DNA from: Bradyrhizobium sp. LLZ17
GTDB taxonomy: Bacteria; Pseudomonadota; Alphaproteobacteria; Rhizobiales; Xanthobacteraceae
Assembly: GCF_041200145.1 (NCBI RefSeq)
Contig: NZ_CP165734.1
Span: 1,178,001-1,242,000, forward strand
Length of the DNA stretch: 64,000 nucleotides
Direction of reading: 5' to 3'
Below the pieces are notes generated by a model that saw nothing but the letters and a program-made list of their open reading frames with translations, ran no database searches and had not been told where the DNA came from. The translations under genes and the position numbers were made by a program. This document shows positions 60,691-64,000 of the stretch, one piece after another (positions within the stretch are counted from its first letter, which is position 1; each line of letters begins with the position of its first letter).

Positions 60691-62164
60691 ATGGCCGCGG
60701 GTTCAAACCCATCTGAGGCGAAAGCGTTTCGCTGGAAGCTGATCGCGCCGCTCGTGGTCTGGCTCGCGATCTATCTGTGGCCGGTGCCAACAGGGCTCAA
60801 CCTTAACCAGTGGCACTATTTTGCAATCTTCGCGGCCGTCATCACCGGCCTCATTCTGGAATCAATGCCGGTCGGCGCGGTCGGCCTGATCGGGCTGACG
60901 GTTGCCGGCATCTCTGGCTATATCGATCCCGATCCCGGCAAATCGCTGCGCTGGATGCTGGCGGGTTTCGCCGAGAGCACGGTCTGGCTGATCGTCGGCG
61001 CTTTCGTGTTCTCGATCGGTTATCGCAAGAGCCAGCTCGGCCGGCGCATCGCGCTGGTGCTGGTGCGACGACTCGGCACCAACACGCTGGGGCTTGGCTA
61101 TGCGGTCGCGATGTCCGACTTCCTGCTCGCGCCGGCAACCCCGTCCAACACCGCGCGCAGCGGCGGCATCGTCTATCCCATCATCAGCAATATCCCGCGC
61201 ATCTACGGCTCCGAGCCCGGACCGACCGCCGGCAAGATCGGCACCTATGTGATGTGGACCGCCTTTGCAGCGACGGCGATCACGAGCTCGCTGTTCTTCA
61301 CTGCGCTGGCGCCCAATGCGGCCGCGCTTGCGATCGCCAAGAAGACGGTCGGGGTCGACGTCAGCTGGGGCCAATGGTTCGTCGGTTTCGCGCCGCTCGG
61401 AATCCTGCTGATGCTGCTGGTGCCGCTACTCAGCTACGCGATCTGCCGGCCGGAGGTGAAGCGCAGCCCCGAGATATCGAATGGGCGGCGAGAGAGCTCG
61501 CCGAGATGGGCCCGATGTCGCGCAACGAGTGGATCATGCTCGGCCTGATCATCCTCGCGATGTTCCTGTGGATCGCGGGCTCAAGCCCCAACATTCACGT
61601 GCCCTTGCTCGGTTCGAACTTCGTCAATGCCACCACCGTCGTGTTCATCGTGATCTCGCTGATGCTGGTCACGGGCGTGATCGAGTTCGCCGATATCGCC
61701 AGCGAGAAGAGCGTCTGGGAGGTGTTTTCTATTTCACCTCGCTCTTGACGCTCGCCTCGGGCCTCAACGAGATCGGCTTCATCAAATGGTTCGCCAATGA
61801 ATTCGCCAAGCCGCTCGCAGGGCTCTCGCCATCGACCGCGATGATCATGCTGGTCGCGCTGTTCTTCTGGATCCACTATTTCTTCTCGAGCATCACCTCG
61901 CATGCCGCCGCCGTGCTGCCGGTGGTGCTGGCGGTCGGCTCGGGCGTCCCCGATCTGCCGGTCACGACGCTTGCGATGCTCTGCATGTATTCGCTCGGCC
62001 TGATGGGCGTGATCTCGCCTTACGCGACCGGACCCGCGCCGATGTATTTCGGCAGCGGCTATATCGGAAAGGGGCAATTCTGGGGCTTTGGCCTGATCTT
62101 CGGGTTGCTTTATTTTGGCGGGTTGCTCCTGATCGTGATGCCGTGGCTGCAGATGGCCCGGTGA
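60691..62164 (+). CDS. DASS family sodium/anion symporter (two frameshifts in this sequence)
   Basis: A divalent-anion:Na+ symporter of the inner membrane, about 491 residues. It begins at ATG 60691 after a strong GGGAGGGA site. Seen are LESMPVGAVGLIGLTVAGIS, AMSDFLLAPATPSNTARSGG (the first Ser-Asn-Thr anion-binding motif), and later FFWIHYFFSSITSHAAAVLP and ISPYATGPAPMYFGSGYI. Bases are missing near 61473 and 61732. The family carries dicarboxylates such as malate, succinate or 2-oxoglutarate; the exact substrate is not known. It is divergent from the nitrile hydratase operon. Confidence 0.88.
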
Positions 62165-62187
62165 GGGGGCCGCAGGGTGCTGCCCCC
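62165..62187 (+). terminator. Terminator-like hairpin after the anion symporter
   Basis: GGGGGC (62165-62170) pairs with GCCCCC (62182-62187) around an 11-base loop, starting right after the stop codon. A moderately T-rich stretch follows some 10 bases later. No riboswitch-like structure was recognised between here and metN. Confidence 0.35.
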
Positions 62188-62410
62188 GGCAGATGAATTT
62201 TCTTCGCCGGGCAGGGACCGGGAAAATTTCGTCCAAGTCCCGCAAATATCTGAAATTGCAACAAAGACCGGATCGCGCGATGGTGTGCTGCAGTGCAGCG
62301 CCGCCTTTGGAAGCCCCGCCGCTGTTCCAACCTTCCGTCGCGTCATGCCACCTGGGTCTCGCGCGCCGCTCGGGCGGACGAGCTCATCATCCCGCATGAA
62401 AGCCGCTTCA

Positions 62411-63541
62411 ATGAACGTGCAGCCATCGCTGCTGGTCGGAGATCCCGTCGAAACCCGAGACGCGCCCGCCGCGGTTGACGGCGATGCGATGGTTCGTTTC
62501 GCCGGCATCTCGAAAACCTATCCGGCCTATCGCGGCAAGCCCGGCGTCAACGCGCTCGAGGGGATCGACTTCGCGATTGCCCGCGGCTCGATCACCGGCG
62601 TGATTGGTCGCTCCGGTGCGGGCAAGTCGAGCCTCGTTCGGCTGATCAACGGGCTGGAGAAGCCGACCACAGGCCGCGTGATCGTCGATGGCCGCGACAT
62701 CTCAGCGCTCGCCGGTCGCGAATTGCGGCTGGCGCAGCGCTCGATCGGCATGATCTTCCAGCACTTCAACCTGCTGTCGTCGCGCACGGCGGCCGACAAC
62801 ATCGCGCTGCCGCTCGAAATCGCCGGCTGGGCCAAGGCCGACATCCGCGCGCGCGTCGCCGAGCTGCTCGCGCTGGTCGACATCGCCGACAAGCACGACC
62901 GCTATCCTTCCGAGCTCTCGGGCGGCCAGAAGCAGCGCGTCGGCATCGCGCGTGCGCTGGCGACACGGCCGAGCGTGCTGCTGTCGGACGAGGCGACCTC
63001 CGCGCTCGATCCGCAGACCACCCGCGCGATCCTCGATCTGCTTGCCAACATCAATCACGAGCTCGGCGTAACCATCGTGCTGATCACCCATGAAATGTCG
63101 GTGGTGCGCCAGCTCGCCAGGGACGTGGTCGTGCTCGACGCCGGCCAGGTGGTCGAGAGCGGCCACGTCGCCGACATCTTCACCCATCCAAACCACCCGA
63201 TTACGCAGTCCTTCCTGGCCGAGGTGATCGGCGACAGCCTGCCGGTGTCGCTAGCGAGTCGGATTTCACAGGAGCCAGTTGCGGGCAGCCAGACCGTGAT
63301 CCGTGTCCAGGTGCGCGGGGCAGGGACCGGCGATACGCTGATCGCGCGGATCGCGCGTGAGCTCGGACTTGACGTGTCGCTGCTGTCGGCCCGCATCGAC
63401 GAGATCGGCGGCCAGCATGTGGGCTCGCTGGTGCTCGGCATTCCCGTTGGCAATTCTCGCGGCGAGGACGCGGCAGGCCGGACATTGGCCTGGCTTTCTC
63501 AACATCAATTCTCGGCGGAGCGTCTCGGCTATGTCGCCTGA
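62411..63541 (+). CDS. metN: Methionine import ATP-binding protein MetN
   Basis: The ATPase of the MetNIQ methionine ABC importer, 376 residues from ATG 62411 (ATG 62396 is an alternative). Walker A GRSGAGKSSLVRLINGLEKP, the Q-loop MIFQHFNLL, signature ELSGGQKQRVGIARALA, Walker B VLLSDEATSALD and the switch His in LITHEMSV are all present. The C-terminal NIL regulatory domain (residues about 290-370; VIRVQVRGAGTGDTLIARIA) senses methionine. It overlaps metI by 11 bases. Confidence 0.93.
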   Translation: MNVQPSLLVGDPVETRDAPAAVDGDAMVRFAGISKTYPAYRGKPGVNALEGIDFAIARGSITGVIGRSGAGKSSLVRLINGLEKPTTGRVIVDGRDISALAGRELRLAQRSIGMIFQHFNLLSSRTAADNIALPLEIAGWAKADIRARVAELLALVDIADKHDRYPSELSGGQKQRVGIARALATRPSVLLSDEATSALDPQTTRAILDLLANINHELGVTIVLITHEMSVVRQLARDVVVLDAGQVVESGHVADIFTHPNHPITQSFLAEVIGDSLPVSLASRISQEPVAGSQTVIRVQVRGAGTGDTLIARIARELGLDVSLLSARIDEIGGQHVGSLVLGIPVGNSRGEDAAGRTLAWLSQHQFSAERLGYVA

Positions 63542-64000
63542 ACTCATCAACTTGATCATCCAGGCTACCGGCGAGAGCCTCTACATGGTCGGGGTGGCGG
63601 CGCTGATCGGCACGGCCTTCGGCCTGCCGCTCGGCGTGTTCCTCGCGACCAGCCGGAAGGAGAGCTGTTCGCGGCCCCCGCCGTCAATCGCCTGCTCGGC
63701 ATCGTCGTCAATGCGACACGCTCCACGCCCTTCATCATCCTGGTCGTCGCCATCATCCCGTTCACGCGGCTGATTGCGGGCACCTCGATCGGATCGACCG
63801 CGGCCATCGTGCCGCTGACGATTGCCTCAGTGCCGTTCATCGCGCGCCTGGTCGAAGCCGCGATCCGCGAGGTCGATGGCGGGCTGATCGAGACAGCATC
63901 TTCGTTCGGGGCGTCGCCGCTCCAGATCGTGTTCAAGGTGCTGATCCCCGAGGCCTTGCCGGGTCTGCTGCTGGCGCTGACGCTCGCAGTGGTCAGCCTG
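63531..64000 (+). CDS. metI: Methionine ABC transporter permease MetI, N-terminal part (frameshifted; runs off the window)
   Basis: The permease partner of MetN. ATG 63531 gives MSPELINLIIQATGESLYMV, then GVAALIGTAFGLPLGVFLAT. A base is missing near 63660 (in AAGGAGAG); after it the frame continues GELFAAPAVNRLLGIVVNAT, RSTPFIILVVAIIPFTRL and SFGASPLQIVFKVLIPEALP, the EAA loop that docks on MetN. The gene goes on past base 64000; about two thirds is visible. Confidence 0.88.

Noticed and set aside
62188..62410. A SAM-type riboswitch upstream of metN
   Set aside because: No conserved SAM-II or SAM/SAH riboswitch core could be recognised; only a simple hairpin lies at the start of the region.

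Overview
The window looks like a chromosomal segment of a Bradyrhizobium-type alphaproteobacterium. Supporting signs are high GC, a fused ispDF, a dusB-ntrB-ntrC-ntrY-ntrX-hfq-hflX-mazG run, PopZ, paired small Omp25-like beta-barrels, SOS boxes of the alphaproteobacterial GAAC-N7-GAAC type, and several palindromic intergenic repeats. Genus and homology statements come from recalled family features; no database search was run.

Layout. 1-829: the end of a DUF433-like antitoxin, a DUF5615 PIN-like partner and a small conserved unknown. 0.8-9.9 kb: uvrA (minus), two tandem outer-membrane barrels (minus), ssb and gyrA (plus); uvrA and ssb each have their own SOS box. 10-18 kb: kup, coaD, two cyclophilins, a DUF2185 gene, queA, a DUF805 membrane protein, a cysteine synthase and a decayed cyclopropane-fatty-acid-synthase-type gene. 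18.9-28 kb: a complete RND efflux operon with an outer-membrane lipoprotein, an adaptor and two permeases. 28-35 kb: a DTW-domain gene, tRNA-Cys, small unknown genes, then an operon that combines a TnpB-N-terminus-like/PspA-like protein, a YqiJ-like membrane protein and a YqiK flotillin, then tRNA-Asn. 35-46.6 kb: pcm-like, tolC, popZ, valS, a 3-methyladenine glycosylase, lipA, a Coq10-like protein, mscS, cinA/pncC and ispDF. 46.8-57.8 kb: dusB-ntrBC, ntrYX, hfq, hflX and mazG (nitrogen control and RNA regulation). 57.9-64 kb: queC, a cobalt-type nitrile hydratase cluster, a DASS anion transporter, and metN with the start of metI.

The sequence carries many one-base frameshifts. I count 21 in 16 otherwise well-conserved genes, many essential (gyrA, coaD, ntrBC and others), mostly at short homopolymers. 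They are far more likely sequencing or assembly errors than real pseudogenes, so each such gene is annotated as one locus across its frameshift. The cfa-like remnant is different: it has lost internal sequence.

The most interesting locus is 30386-33984. A protein whose first ~160 residues resemble the RuvC-free N-terminal half of a TnpB protein runs in frame into a PspA-like coiled coil, upstream of YqiJ and flotillin. A perfect palindrome matching the classical NtrC-site pattern (GCAC-N7-GTGC) sits just before its start codon. A second GCAC-N7-GTGC palindrome sits in the same place before dusB-ntrBC.
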